From an uncultured Prochlorococcus sp. (lineage in GTDB: Bacteria > Cyanobacteriota > Cyanobacteriia > PCC-6307 > Cyanobiaceae), in assembly GCA_902536545.1 (NCBI GenBank), contig CACAXS010000009.1, positions 1 to 34,494 of the forward strand: a stretch of DNA of 34,494 nucleotides, written 5' to 3'. The position numbers were made by a program, and so were the translations under genes. This document shows, in pieces, positions 8,615 to 17,712 of this stretch. Every line of letters begins with the position of its first letter. Position 1 is the stretch's first letter. Under the pieces are notes generated by a model. It ran no database searches. It was given only the letters and a program-made list of their open reading frames with translations, and was not told the DNA's origin.

Positions 8615-9508
8615 TTAATAAGAATCAGTAAATATCTTTAGTTTCTCTTTTGTGAAACTTGGGATATTTTCTTTTTGGGTTATCAATCCATCTTTTAATG
8701 AAAAATGAGACTTACTTTTTGGTCTTTCTTTTTCAATTAATTTAGCTACTTCGAAGATTATTTTATTAGCTACTTCAGTATTCGATCTAAGATTATCTAA
8801 AACCATATCTACAGAAACTTCTTGATGCGTTTGATGCCAGCAATCATAATCAGTAACCATAGACAATGAGGAGTAAGCTATCTCAGCCTCTTTAGCTAAT
8901 CTTGCTTCTGTATGGTTCGTCATTCCTATTATTGAACATCCCCAACTTCTATATAAATTAGATTCTGCTCTAGTTGAGAAAGCGGGCCCCTCCATGGCTA
9001 GATAGGTACCCCCTCTGTGCAATTGTCTACCACCAGGAATATTTTTTTCTCCGATTTCACTTAATATACGAGATAAATTTGTGCAGAAGGGATCTCCCAT
9101 AGTTACGTGTGCTACAGCTCCCTCGTTAAAGAATGTTGCTGGTCTATTTTTTGTCCGGTCTATAAATTGATCTGGCACGACTATATCAAGTGGCCTTATC
9201 TGTTCTTGTAATGAACCAACTGCTGATGGAGCAATAATCCATCTTACTCCAATTGACCTTAGAGCCCAAATATTAGCTTTGTAAGGGATTTCAGTAGGAT
9301 TTAACCTATGTGTTCTGCCATGTCTAGGAATGAATGCTATCTCAAGATTTCCAAGGTTATATACTCTTATTGAATCGGAAGGTTTACCATAGGGAGTATT
9401 GATTTCAATTTCTCTTAAGTATTCCATTTGATCTATTGAATAAAATCCACTCCCACCAATTATTCCTAATCTTGATTTTTCAATTGGTAATAAATGTTCT
9501 TTATTCAT
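8615..9508 (-). CDS. mtnP: S-methyl-5'-thioadenosine phosphorylase
   Basis: A 297-residue PNP-family enzyme that splits methylthioadenosine (a polyamine-synthesis by-product) into adenine and methylthioribose-1-phosphate. Motifs seen are IIGGSGFY at the N-terminus, PRHGRTHRLNPTEIPYKANIWAL, APSAVGSLQE, LAMEGPAFSTRAES and GMTNHTEARLAKEAEIAYSSLSMVTDYDCW. The last stretch is typical of MTA phosphorylase rather than purine nucleoside phosphorylase. Only 10 bp separate its start from that of the divergent selD-fusion gene, so the two promoters must overlap or lie inside the genes. Confidence 0.93.
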   Translation of the reverse strand: MNKEHLLPIEKSRLGIIGGSGFYSIDQMEYLREIEINTPYGKPSDSIRVYNLGNLEIAFIPRHGRTHRLNPTEIPYKANIWALRSIGVRWIIAPSAVGSLQEQIRPLDIVVPDQFIDRTKNRPATFFNEGAVAHVTMGDPFCTNLSRILSEIGEKNIPGGRQLHRGGTYLAMEGPAFSTRAESNLYRSWGCSIIGMTNHTEARLAKEAEIAYSSLSMVTDYDCWHQTHQEVSVDMVLDNLRSNTEVANKIIFEVAKLIEKERPKSKSHFSLKDGLITQKENIPSFTKEKLKIFTDSY

Positions 9509-9518
9509 GATGATGTAA

Positions 9519-11690
9519 ATGACTTTTAATCACCTAATACTAATTGGAGGAGGACACACAAATGTTCTTTTAATGAAGAAATGGTTAATGCGTCCGAAAT
9601 TAATGCCAGAAAATCCTGTTTCAATTATATCTAGAGATTCTCATTTGGTTTATTCGGCGATGTTCCCATCGGTACTTTCAAAATCCATTTCTCTAGAAGA
9701 AAGTTTAATTGATATAAGATCTTTAGCAAAAAATGCAAAAGTATCTTTTATAGAAGAAGAAGTAAAGGATATTGATTTCAATTTAAAGAAAATTATTTTA
9801 AGCAATAGACCCTCAGTTAATTATTCCAAGTTGGTTCTTAATTATGGAAGTCAAACATTAATTCCAAAAGAATTTGAGTCACATGTTAAAAATCAAAATG
9901 CTTTTACAATTAAACCTTTTTTGAGGGCTTATGAATTAATACAAAGAGAGGACATTTTGGATTCAATTAATGAACTCCCATTTGTAATAGTTGGGAGTGG
10001 CCTTGCAGCAATTGAAGTATCATATGCTTTGAGAAAAAGATGGAGAGCTAGATCTTTAAAATTATTATGTAATTCAAGAAAAATTAATAATAAAATTCTA
10101 AAGAGTTTACGGAATTCTAATATTGATTTAGTTCAAAACCTTAATTTTGATTATGGCAAGATTCTTTTATGCACTGGGAATACATCTCCTTTATGGGCAC
10201 AAAAAAAATATTTAGATTCCGATTCTCATGGCAGAATAATCACAAATTATAATTTGCAGTTGAAAAGTTTCTCTGGGATCTTTGCTGCGGGTGATTGCGC
10301 AGTTGTAGATTCAGCAAAAAGACCAGCATCGGGAGTTTTTGCAGTTAAAGTTGTAAATACATTAGTCAAAAATTTAAAAAAGGATATAGAAGGGGGATCA
10401 TTCAAAAAGTGGCTTCCTCAAAAGATTGGATTACAAATAGTTAATATATTTCCAGGCCATCATCAAAAGGCTTTTGCTATTTATCGCAATTTTGTTTTTG
10501 GCCCTTCTTTTATTTTTTGGATATTAAAGCAAAAAATTGATCTGAACTTTATTAAAAAGCTCAGATCAAAAAGGCTAATTATGAAAGGTAGTGGAAAAAA
10601 TATTTCATTGAGTGATTGCAGGGGTTGTGCAGCAAAAATTCCTCAGATTGTTTTGAATAAATCATTAATAAATTCTAATTTAGATTCTTTTGCTTCATCC
10701 CCCGAAGATTCAGTTGAGATTTATCAAAATGGTAAAGATATTATCTTGCAAAGTGTAGATGGATTTCCTGCTTTGGTAAGTGATCCTTGGCTTAATGCAA
10801 AAATTACTACTTTGCATGCATGCTCGGATTTGTGGGCATGCGGAGCAAAACTTTCTTCCGCGCAGGCTTTAATATCATTACCAAAAGTTGAACGGGAATT
10901 TCAGAGTTACCTCTTTTCTCAATCCCTTCAAGGTATTAAATCAACAGTTGAGGATCATGGAGGTGAATTACTTGGAGGCCATACTTTCGAGGCAAGAAGT
11001 TTAGTGAAAAAACCTTATTCATTAGGAATAGATATTTCTTTAACTGTCCAAGGCATTCTGAAAAATGGAGCAAAACCATGGCTTAAATCTGGAATGAATG
11101 ATGGCGATATTCTTATGATGTCTAGACCTCTCGGTGTTGGGATTTGCTTTGCCGGTCAAATGCAAAATATTAATATGCTAGGTAGTTCCACTGAAATGAT
11201 TAATAATTTAGTAAAGAGTCAACAATATTTGATTGATGAGATTTATCTTTTTCAAGATCAATTTAAAGAATCATTAGTCAATGCTGCTACTGACATTACT
11301 GGATATGGATTTATTGGACATCTGAAAGAGATGGTTGAATCATCTAATTTATATAGGAAAAGAAATAATCTTGAGCCACTAAAAGTTTTATTAGATTTAT
11401 TTGCATTTAAAGCTTATCCTGGAGTATTTGATTTAATAAGAAAAGATGTTAAAAGTAGTTTCTTTGAATCTAATAAAGAAATTTTTGACAAAATTTATGA
11501 AGTAAATCAGCAAAAAAGAATAATTAATTTTTTAAATGAAAATTTATTTGATAAAAAGGCTTTTAACGAGAGAATATCATTACTATTAGATCCTCAAACA
11601 TGTGGACCCTTGTTGATTAGTTGTAATCGTAAATATGAAAATACTCTTAAAGATAAATGGTACAAGGTAGGAGAAGTTGTAAGAATGTAA
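9519..11690 (+). CDS. selD: FAD/NAD(P)-oxidoreductase fused to selenide, water dikinase (SelD)
   Basis: A 723-residue fusion. Residues 1 to about 340 form a pyridine-nucleotide-disulphide/NDH-2-like oxidoreductase: first dinucleotide motif IGGGHTNVLLMKKW, second motif VIVGSGLAAIEVSYAL, and FAAGDCAVVD near the FAD site. Residues about 360-723 are SelD, which makes selenophosphate from selenide and ATP: the catalytic Cys370 and Lys373 sit in CRGCAAK, followed by SVDGFPALVSDPWLNAKITTLHACSDLWACGA and LGGHTFEARS. The catalytic residue is Cys, not selenocysteine. The N-terminal partner may supply or handle reduced sulfur or selenium; that is inference. The stop abuts the cca stop with no gap. No selenocysteine gene is seen in this window. 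Confidence 0.92.
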   Translation: MTFNHLILIGGGHTNVLLMKKWLMRPKLMPENPVSIISRDSHLVYSAMFPSVLSKSISLEESLIDIRSLAKNAKVSFIEEEVKDIDFNLKKIILSNRPSVNYSKLVLNYGSQTLIPKEFESHVKNQNAFTIKPFLRAYELIQREDILDSINELPFVIVGSGLAAIEVSYALRKRWRARSLKLLCNSRKINNKILKSLRNSNIDLVQNLNFDYGKILLCTGNTSPLWAQKKYLDSDSHGRIITNYNLQLKSFSGIFAAGDCAVVDSAKRPASGVFAVKVVNTLVKNLKKDIEGGSFKKWLPQKIGLQIVNIFPGHHQKAFAIYRNFVFGPSFIFWILKQKIDLNFIKKLRSKRLIMKGSGKNISLSDCRGCAAKIPQIVLNKSLINSNLDSFASSPEDSVEIYQNGKDIILQSVDGFPALVSDPWLNAKITTLHACSDLWACGAKLSSAQALISLPKVEREFQSYLFSQSLQGIKSTVEDHGGELLGGHTFEARSLVKKPYSLGIDISLTVQGILKNGAKPWLKSGMNDGDILMMSRPLGVGICFAGQMQNINMLGSSTEMINNLVKSQQYLIDEIYLFQDQFKESLVNAATDITGYGFIGHLKEMVESSNLYRKRNNLEPLKVLLDLFAFKAYPGVFDLIRKDVKSSFFESNKEIFDKIYEVNQQKRIINFLNENLFDKKAFNERISLLLDPQTCGPLLISCNRKYENTLKDKWYKVGEVVRM

Positions 11691-12938
11691 TCAATTTCTA
11701 TTTAATTTGTCAATTTCCAAATATCTTAATCTTTTGATTTCCTTTCCCATTTCCTGTCCAGGATCCCATCCTTCTTTTTTTAATGTTTCTCCATCTTTTT
11801 TTGATTTTATGAATTTGTAAATAAATAACCACTTAAACAAGTTACGCCAGTACGGACTTCCATCACAAATTAATAATTTGACTGTCTCATCATTAAGATT
11901 TCTGTCCTCAATCAATTCTGTCCAACTTGATGGAGAAAAATGATTCAATTTTTTTGGGTTGGTTTTTAATATCTTTTTTATATTGGAATAATCTTCTAAT
12001 ATCTTTATCTCACTATTATTTAACAAAAATCTTTGACTTGCTGTTTCTAAATCTTCTGAATCTTTTAACAAGTAAAGCATATAATTTCCATTCAACTTCT
12101 TAATCCAATTTAGTCCTCTTAAAAACCTTTTATCGACTTTAATATTTTCATTTAAGATTGAGATAATTTCCCATTTATGAATTAACGAAATTACATTATT
12201 CAAATTATCATGTTTGCATATTTCAGCTAGTTCCATCCTTATTCGTATGCCGAGTGCAGGAGGGTAAATCATTTTCTGATCAGTTTCTGAACTTTTCCAT
12301 GGCCATTGTTTAACTGTCTCTTGAGATTGTTTGAGGGAATTATTTGAAATATTGAAATCTAACCTTGAAGCATATTTTGCACATCTAATTAATCTACTTG
12401 GATCATCTGAAATACTTTTGCTGTGAAGTAGGTTCAATTTTTTGCTTTTTATATCAGAAATTCCTCCATAAAGATCATAGACTTTCCTTGTCGAGATCTC
12501 GAATGCTATTGAATTTATAGTGAAATCTCTTCTTTTAAGATCATCCTCAATAGTACTACTAGTTACTTTGGGATTTAAGCCTGGAGCAGAATAAATCTCT
12601 TTTCTCGCAGAAGCAATATCAATTTTATATTCATTAATATTTATTTCTACTGTGTTGTAAAGATTAAATTCCTTGATTAAACATAAATCTACATTTACAA
12701 CATTTTTTTTTAAAAATTTTGCAAGAGAAATAGAGGAGCCTTCAATAACAAGATCTATATCTATAGGTTTAGAAAAAGATTTTTTGTGGAATTTACTAAT
12801 TAATAAATCTCTTAAATAACCGCCTACAAAAGCTACTTTAATATTGTTATTAGATTCTATGTATTTAGTAATTAAGTAATATAAATTAAATGGAGTTTTG
12901 ATTAATTCCGTTTGGATGTAATCAGAGATATCGTTCAT
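11691..12938 (-). CDS. cca: tRNA nucleotidyltransferase / poly(A) polymerase family (CCA-adding type)
   Basis: A 415-residue class II nucleotidyltransferase. Visible motifs are FVGGYLRDLL, the metal-binding PIDIDLVIEG (DxD), RRDFTINSIAFE, DLYGGISDIKSKKLN and DDPSRLIRCAKYASRLDF. The enzyme adds or repairs the 3' CCA of tRNAs; neither tRNA in this window encodes a full CCA, so such an activity is needed. In some cyanobacteria CCA addition and poly(A) addition are divided among related proteins, so the exact specificity (CCA, A or poly(A)) cannot be read from sequence alone. It starts 5 bp after the helicase stop and is probably cotranscribed. Confidence 0.88.
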   Translation of the reverse strand: MNDISDYIQTELIKTPFNLYYLITKYIESNNNIKVAFVGGYLRDLLISKFHKKSFSKPIDIDLVIEGSSISLAKFLKKNVVNVDLCLIKEFNLYNTVEININEYKIDIASARKEIYSAPGLNPKVTSSTIEDDLKRRDFTINSIAFEISTRKVYDLYGGISDIKSKKLNLLHSKSISDDPSRLIRCAKYASRLDFNISNNSLKQSQETVKQWPWKSSETDQKMIYPPALGIRIRMELAEICKHDNLNNVISLIHKWEIISILNENIKVDKRFLRGLNWIKKLNGNYMLYLLKDSEDLETASQRFLLNNSEIKILEDYSNIKKILKTNPKKLNHFSPSSWTELIEDRNLNDETVKLLICDGSPYWRNLFKWLFIYKFIKSKKDGETLKKEGWDPGQEMGKEIKRLRYLEIDKLNRN

Positions 12939-12943
12939 TAGTT

Positions 12944-15352
12944 TTAACTTAAATAACGAATTGGAGCTAATCTGGGATCTATAATTTTACTTCCTTTATC
13001 ACCGAATTTTACTGCTAAAGATATTTTTTCCCCACTCCCAAAAATATGTATGATTTCACCTTTCCCAAATTTTGAGTGAATTAGCTTATCTCCAACTATC
13101 CAGCTTTTCCCTTTACTAGGTCCTGAATATAATTTCCTTACTGCATTTATTGGTTTGTTAACGAATTCATTTGGATTGTTTCGATCAACTCTTGTTAAAC
13201 GATCAAGATGCCAATCTCTTCTAATTGAAGCACCACCAGTTTGTGGTAGTTCCCCATCTATTAAATCTTCAGGTATTTCTGAAAGAAATATTGAAGGAAT
13301 TGTTGCTTCACGCATTCCACCCCATAATCTTCTTTCTCTAGCATGACTTAAGAAAACTCTTTCTTTGGCTCTTGTAATACCTACATAGCATAATCTTCTT
13401 TCCTCTTCAAGAAGTGAGGGATTATCTACTGATCTATGGCTAGGGAAGAGTCCTTGTTCTAGTCCAGTTACAAAAACATTTTGGAATTCTAAACCTTTAC
13501 TATTGTGTAAAGTCATAAGAGTTACAGAGTTGGGATTATTTTTCTTCGTGTCATTATCAGTTGTTAAGGCTGCTGTAGAAAGAAATCCCTCTACATCTCC
13601 ACTTTCTGTCTCTTCTTCATATTGAGTAGCTGCATTAATTAGTTCTTGTAAGTTATTTCTTCTATCTTCAGATTCTTCAGTCCCACTAGATAGCAAGTCA
13701 CTTAAGTAACCACTTTTTTCTAATATAAGTTGTAGTAATTGAGCAGGGCCTGAATTTTCTAGATAACACAGTAGATCATTCATAACTTCAGTAAATTTAT
13801 TAATTCCTTTTGATGATCTGCCTATTGTATCTTCAAGACTTTGCTTATCATTAATAACTTCCCATAATGGAATATTTAACTTGTTAGATAATTCATTAAG
13901 TTTTTGAATAGTAGTCTTACCAACCCCCCTTCTGGGAACATTTATGATGCGTAAAAGACTAACGTTATCAGAAGAATTAACAAGAACTTTCAAATATGCT
14001 ATTGCATCTTTAATTTCCCTTCTATCATAAAAACGCAATCCCCCAAAAATTGTATAAGGAATGCGCCACCTTACAAGAGATTCCTCTAATACTCTTGACT
14101 GAGCCCTAGTTCGATATAAAATTGCAAAATTTCTCCAAATTGGTTTCTGATTATAATTGTTTAGTGATTTAATTTTATTGGTAATTGCTTCTGCCTCGGA
14201 AATTTCATCATCACAGCTGAGTAATTTTAAAAGCTCCCCTTTTTCTTTAGTAGCCCTTAAAACTTTCTCAATTCTTTCAGAGTTGTTTTCAATTAGTGAA
14301 TTTGCAGCATCAAGAATATTAGATGATGACCTATAATTTTCCTCTAATTTAATTAAAGACGATTTTGTATCTTCATTAAGTGAAGTTTTAAAATCTTCTT
14401 GAAAACCAATTAGAATTCTGAAGTCAGCTGCTCTAAAACTATAAATACTTTGATCAGCATCTCCTACTACAAAAATTGACCTATCTTCCCAACTAAAGAA
14501 TTTATTTGGTTCAGTATTTCCAGCAGTAATTAATTTTATAAGTTCATATTGTGTTCTATTTGTATCTTGATATTCGTCAACCAAAATATGTTTAAATCTT
14601 TTGTGCCAGTAATCTCTGACTATATCATTTTGCCTCAATAAAAAAACAGGCAAAAGTAAAAGATCATCAAAATCTAAAGAATTATTTTTTGAAAGCGAAA
14701 TTCTATATCTCTTGTAGGCTTCTGAAACTGTTTTATCAAAATTATTATCTGCTTTTTCTAAAAGATCATTCGAAGTTAGGCATTGATTTTTAGCATTACT
14801 TATTAATCTTTTAATCTTTTTGGGATCATATTTTTTAGGGTCAAGATTCATATCTTGACTGATAATTTCTTTTACTAATGTTTGAGAATCTGTTTCATCG
14901 TAAATTGAAAATTGCCTTGTCCATCTTAACCCTTCTGGATCAGTATATTTTTCAATATCGTATCTCAGAAGTCTTGAAAATAAAGAATGGAAAGTACCGA
15001 TCCAAAGGTTCTGAAGCCTTTCTTGGTGAACGTTTGTTCTTAATTGATTTTGATCAATTTCTTTGAGAGTTGTCCAAGGCTGACCAAATTGATTTAAAGC
15101 TAACTCTTGGGCTAGAAGAACTTCTAATCTTGCTTTCATTTCTTTAGCAGCTTTGTTAGTAAAAGTGACTGCGAGAATGTTATAAGGATCTATAGAATTA
15201 TTTTCAATAAGATTTGCAATTCTGTGTGTAAGAGCTTTTGTCTTTCCACTACCTGCACCTGCCACAACTAATAGTGGCCCATAAACATGTTTTACTGCTT
15301 GAAGTTGCTCATTATTTAAAGATTTAAAAAGAAAATTGTTGGTTTGAGACAC
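12944..15352 (-). CDS. uvrD: ATP-dependent DNA helicase, UvrD/PcrA/Rep family
   Basis: An 802-residue superfamily 1A helicase. Motifs in order: Q-motif region LNNEQLQAVKH, Walker A AGAGSGKT (31-38), NILAVTFTNKAAKEMKARLE (Ia), GTFHSLFSRLLR, DEYQDTN (motif II), VGDADQSIYSFRAAD (III), EENYRSS (IV), TLMTLHNSKGLEFQNVFVTGLEQGLFP (V) and EEERRLCYVGITRAKE (VI). It unwinds DNA in repair and replication restart. The C-terminus has the short Tudor-like stretch (VGDKLIHSKFGKGEIIHIFG) seen in PcrA/UvrD. The precise paralogue name (uvrD, pcrA or rep) is uncertain. Confidence 0.93.
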   Translation of the reverse strand: MSQTNNFLFKSLNNEQLQAVKHVYGPLLVVAGAGSGKTKALTHRIANLIENNSIDPYNILAVTFTNKAAKEMKARLEVLLAQELALNQFGQPWTTLKEIDQNQLRTNVHQERLQNLWIGTFHSLFSRLLRYDIEKYTDPEGLRWTRQFSIYDETDSQTLVKEIISQDMNLDPKKYDPKKIKRLISNAKNQCLTSNDLLEKADNNFDKTVSEAYKRYRISLSKNNSLDFDDLLLLPVFLLRQNDIVRDYWHKRFKHILVDEYQDTNRTQYELIKLITAGNTEPNKFFSWEDRSIFVVGDADQSIYSFRAADFRILIGFQEDFKTSLNEDTKSSLIKLEENYRSSSNILDAANSLIENNSERIEKVLRATKEKGELLKLLSCDDEISEAEAITNKIKSLNNYNQKPIWRNFAILYRTRAQSRVLEESLVRWRIPYTIFGGLRFYDRREIKDAIAYLKVLVNSSDNVSLLRIINVPRRGVGKTTIQKLNELSNKLNIPLWEVINDKQSLEDTIGRSSKGINKFTEVMNDLLCYLENSGPAQLLQLILEKSGYLSDLLSSGTEESEDRRNNLQELINAATQYEEETESGDVEGFLSTAALTTDNDTKKNNPNSVTLMTLHNSKGLEFQNVFVTGLEQGLFPSHRSVDNPSLLEEERRLCYVGITRAKERVFLSHARERRLWGGMREATIPSIFLSEIPEDLIDGELPQTGGASIRRDWHLDRLTRVDRNNPNEFVNKPINAVRKLYSGPSKGKSWIVGDKLIHSKFGKGEIIHIFGSGEKISLAVKFGDKGSKIIDPRLAPIRYLS

Positions 15353-15374
15353 TTTTGGAAAGGTTTTTCAAAAA

Positions 15375-15581
15375 TTAGACTTTACTATGAGGTTCGGATT
15401 CCGTTTCTAGGTCTTTTAACGCTTTTTTTAAATTTATAAGTTCATTATTGTTAATAATTATTTCTTCAAATTTATTTTGAGGCATCCTTAATTTAATACT
15501 CCGATCAAGAATTTCTTTTTCCAATCTCTTTTTATACGAGGAAATAAGTTTCTTTGATAATTTTAAATCTTCTTGATCCAA
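15375..15581 (-). CDS. Small conserved-looking protein of unknown function upstream of uvrD
   Basis: A 68-residue, highly charged, Lys/Glu/Leu-rich protein probably made of one or two long helices (LSKKLISSYKKRLEKEILDRSIKLRMPQNKFEEIIINNNELINLKKALKDLE). No signal peptide or membrane segment. No ATG or GTG start is available; the reading frame upstream is closed by TAA within nine codons, so the start taken is TTG at 15581. It lies 22 bp upstream of the helicase gene on the same strand and is likely cotranscribed with it. Function not recognised. The unusual start lowers confidence, although an open frame of this composition in a tightly packed genome is probably real. Confidence 0.6.
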   Translation of the reverse strand: MDQEDLKLSKKLISSYKKRLEKEILDRSIKLRMPQNKFEEIIINNNELINLKKALKDLETESEPHSKV

Positions 15582-15758
15582 AACTTTATTAAAAACGTAA
15601 CTTTATATTAGCGGAAAAAAATTTTTATTTGAATTATTTCAACTACCACTTTGGAATAAAGTTATTAATTAAGAAGCGTTGCGTTAATTTTGAAATTGTA
15701 TTATTTTTACTAGCTTTGTATTAATCTAAAATTCTAACTTTAAATTTTTACTTCCGGA

Positions 15759-16271
15759 ATGTCAGTTTCAAAGATTAATAAACTATTGTCCGCTGATATG
15801 AAATTAAATGATTTAAGTAATATAAAAGAATATATTAATAGTGCAAACTCAAGATTAGATTCTATAGTCTCAATAACCAATAATTCGCATGCAATTGCAG
15901 CAGACGCTGTTACAGCAATGATTTGCGAAAATCAAGATTCAGTTAATTCAAAAATATCTTTAAATACAACTAACAAGATGTCCGTTTGTTTAAGAGATGG
16001 AGAAATAATATTAAGGATTGTTGCTTATCTTTTAATTTCTAATGACGAATCAGTTTTAGAAAAAAGTTGTTTGAAGGATCTTAAAAATACTTATCTTGCT
16101 CTTGGTGTGCCTTTAAGAAATGCAAGAAGGGTTATGGAATTAATGCGAGATGCAACAATCTCTGATTTAAATTCTACGGTTAATAATATGCAGGGAAACA
16201 AAGGCTTCCTTCCTGATTTAATTTCTGAAACAGAGTTTCAATTTAAAAGGATAATTAATCTTTTAAATTAG
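15759..16271 (+). CDS. cpeB: Degenerate phycoerythrin beta subunit
   Basis: A 170-residue phycobiliprotein. The core [10 protein letters not shown] and [19 protein letters not shown], followed by [15 protein letters not shown], is plainly CpeB. Cys77 in the CLRDGE motif matches the chromophore site called Cys82, and Cys56 (ICEN) matches Cys61. The partner Cys50 is replaced by His44 ([10 protein letters not shown]), and the C-terminal Cys165 site is lost ([11 protein letters not shown]), so the doubly linked and the third chromophores cannot be bound as usual. No cpeA or linker gene is present here. High-light Prochlorococcus carries just such a lone beta subunit, thought to be a photoreceptor-like or vestigial protein rather than a bulk antenna. 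Its 3' end overlaps the convergent cpeS by 17 bases. Confidence 0.93.
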   Translation: MSVSKINKLLSADMKLNDLSNIKEYINSANSRLDSIVSITNNSHAIAADAVTAMICENQDSVNSKISLNTTNKMSVCLRDGEIILRIVAYLLISNDESVLEKSCLKDLKNTYLALGVPLRNARRVMELMRDATISDLNSTVNNMQGNKGFLPDLISETEFQFKRIINLLN

Positions 16272-16806
16272 CTAAATTTCTTATTTCAGAAGTATGTGAA
16301 GTCTGTATTAATGAATTATTTTCAAGATTTCTAAGAGTAGAAAATCTGGATCTTATATGAGTAGATAACAAGGAAATTCTTTCTTCAGATACAGTTGTTT
16401 TGTAAAAAGTTTTAATGTGTAAATTATTTCGTTCATCAACGAAATAATTTGATGAAGAAATAAAAGATTCTGTATAACCTTTATTTCGTAAAACAATTCC
16501 TGAATTTTTATCCTTGGGTAAAAATATCAAAATTGTTTCATCTCCCTCACTTATATCATCATCTTTCCAATCACTAATAGCTTGCCATTTTATAGAAATG
16601 GCTATGCTCTCTAAGTTTAAACTTAAGTTGTAATTTTTAAAAATTTCAATAATTTTTTTATTATTCGGGTTGATATGCTCTATATATATTTTACTAGTTG
16701 AGTTTTCAAATTCCTGAAAAGCTAAAGTGTGAGTGCTTCTCATAGATTTCCACTCTCCTATGCTTTTATCGATAAATTGATTAATTATTGTTAGATTCTT
16801 CGTCAA
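16255..16806 (-). CDS. cpeS: Phycoerythrobilin lyase CpeS
   Basis: A 183-residue CpcS/CpeS-type lyase with a lipocalin-like fold. The opening [24 protein letters not shown] is the family hallmark (the -GxWxSxRSxHxLAF- pattern). In Prochlorococcus MED4, CpeS attaches phycoerythrobilin to Cys82 of the beta subunit, exactly the Cys kept in the convergent neighbour cpeB. No ATG exists near the expected start; TTG at 16806 gives the normal N-terminal length. It overlaps the 3' end of the upstream 59-residue gene by 26 bases, suggesting translational coupling. Pairing of enzyme and single remaining site indicates that the system is still functional. Confidence 0.93.
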   Translation of the reverse strand: MTKNLTIINQFIDKSIGEWKSMRSTHTLAFQEFENSTSKIYIEHINPNNKKIIEIFKNYNLSLNLESIAISIKWQAISDWKDDDISEGDETILIFLPKDKNSGIVLRNKGYTESFISSSNYFVDERNNLHIKTFYKTTVSEERISLLSTHIRSRFSTLRNLENNSLIQTSHTSEIRNLANLKD

Positions 16807-16960
16807 GTTTATCTTCTGCAGAATGATTTTCTGCTTTCTGAATCATTCGTACCATTGAATCCACCATTAATCTCTTTGCAGAAGTTACTTTTAATCCAGA
16901 GGGTGTTGTTGATATTTGTTCTCCAGGACGATTATATGAAGTTGGTCTAAATGGAGTCAT
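16781..16960 (-). CDS. 59-residue protein of unknown function overlapping cpeS
   Basis: An open frame translated by eye: it begins [20 protein letters not shown] and ends [12 protein letters not shown]. It has a Pro/Arg/Thr-rich head, a central amphipathic helix (about 25-48, [21 protein letters not shown]) and an acidic tail. The ATG is at 16960 and the TAA overlaps the start region of cpeS by 26 bases in another frame, so the two are probably one transcript. No known domain is recognised; it is too short and dissimilar to call a phycobilisome linker. Evidence for reality is the clean ATG, protein-like composition, position in an otherwise empty 270-bp gap, and coupling to cpeS. Confidence 0.7.
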   Translation of the reverse strand: MTPFRPTSYNRPGEQISTTPSGLKVTSAKRLMVDSMVRMIQKAENHSAEDKLDEESNNN

Positions 16961-17076
16961 CTAAGAACTTTAAAAAATTAATCGATTTCTATTGTTGCAT
17001 GAATTTTTATTCATATGGTTCTTGTTTGCAAAAATGTCATATCTCTCTTCTTTAATTCAGAATTTTCACTGTTTTG

Positions 17077-17712
17077 TTATTTAGGCATTTTATTTTTTGC
17101 TAATCCTGAAAGAGTCGCTAAAGCAAACATTCCTAGTAAAGCAATTCCTAAAAATAATCCTGCTCCTTGGCTTACTCCTGCCCCCACTGCTACAAGTATA
17201 GAGTCACTGATTAGAAGACTTATTAATAATGCTGGAGTAAATATTTTCCAGCGAGTGCCTCCAATACCAATTGCGTAGCTTAGAAAATCAAAAAGGCCAG
17301 TCATTAATAAACCAGTCATAAGAAAAAAATTTTCCTCTAGTTGGTTCTGATTAAAACTTTCAATCTTTTTCATCGCTTTCGGGCCTACTAAATTACGTAC
17401 AGGAACCCGACCATAATTTCTTGCAATAAGGAAAGCAGCTTGGCAAAAAACGATATCAGAAAAGATTATTGTCATGTAACCTTTTTGAAATCCTAGTAAT
17501 GAACCAGCTAGCAAAGAATAAGCTGAACTTGGAAGGGCAGGTAAAATAATACTTACTCCTCTAAGTATAAATATTCCAAAAGGAGCCCAAATTCCCATAC
17601 TTTCTATTTTATTCCTTAGAGGTTCAATCCCATAATTTTGGATTAAATAAATCAATACAACAAATATTGCTATAAAAAAAACTACTGAGAAAAATTTCTG
17701 TATTTTATTCAT
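17077..17712 (-). CDS. TVP38/TMEM64 (DedA-like, SNARE-associated) membrane protein
   Basis: A 211-residue integral membrane protein with about five to six hydrophobic segments. The family core is visible: FGIFILRGVSIILPALPSSAYSLLAGSLLGFQKGYMTIIFSDIVFCQAAFLIARNYGR, including the Pro-rich re-entrant loop and the downstream Arg. A conserved FDFLSYAIGIGGTRWKIFTPALLIS follows. Members are thought to move phospholipids (scramblase or flippase-like) or maintain envelope homeostasis; the role in cyanobacteria is not settled. It is transcribed in the same direction as the unknown gene and cpeS, but 116 bp upstream of them, so cotranscription is uncertain. Confidence 0.85.
   Translation of the reverse strand: MNKIQKFFSVVFFIAIFVVLIYLIQNYGIEPLRNKIESMGIWAPFGIFILRGVSIILPALPSSAYSLLAGSLLGFQKGYMTIIFSDIVFCQAAFLIARNYGRVPVRNLVGPKAMKKIESFNQNQLEENFFLMTGLLMTGLFDFLSYAIGIGGTRWKIFTPALLISLLISDSILVAVGAGVSQGAGLFLGIALLGMFALATLSGLAKNKMPK

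Noticed and set aside
10617-10637. Selenocysteine in the SelD active site.
   Set aside because: The codon at the catalytic position is TGT (Cys); no in-frame TGA is present.
17015-17278. Plus-strand frame inside the TVP38/DedA-like gene.
   Set aside because: It is antisense to a clear membrane-protein gene and has no recognisable domain; a shadow frame.
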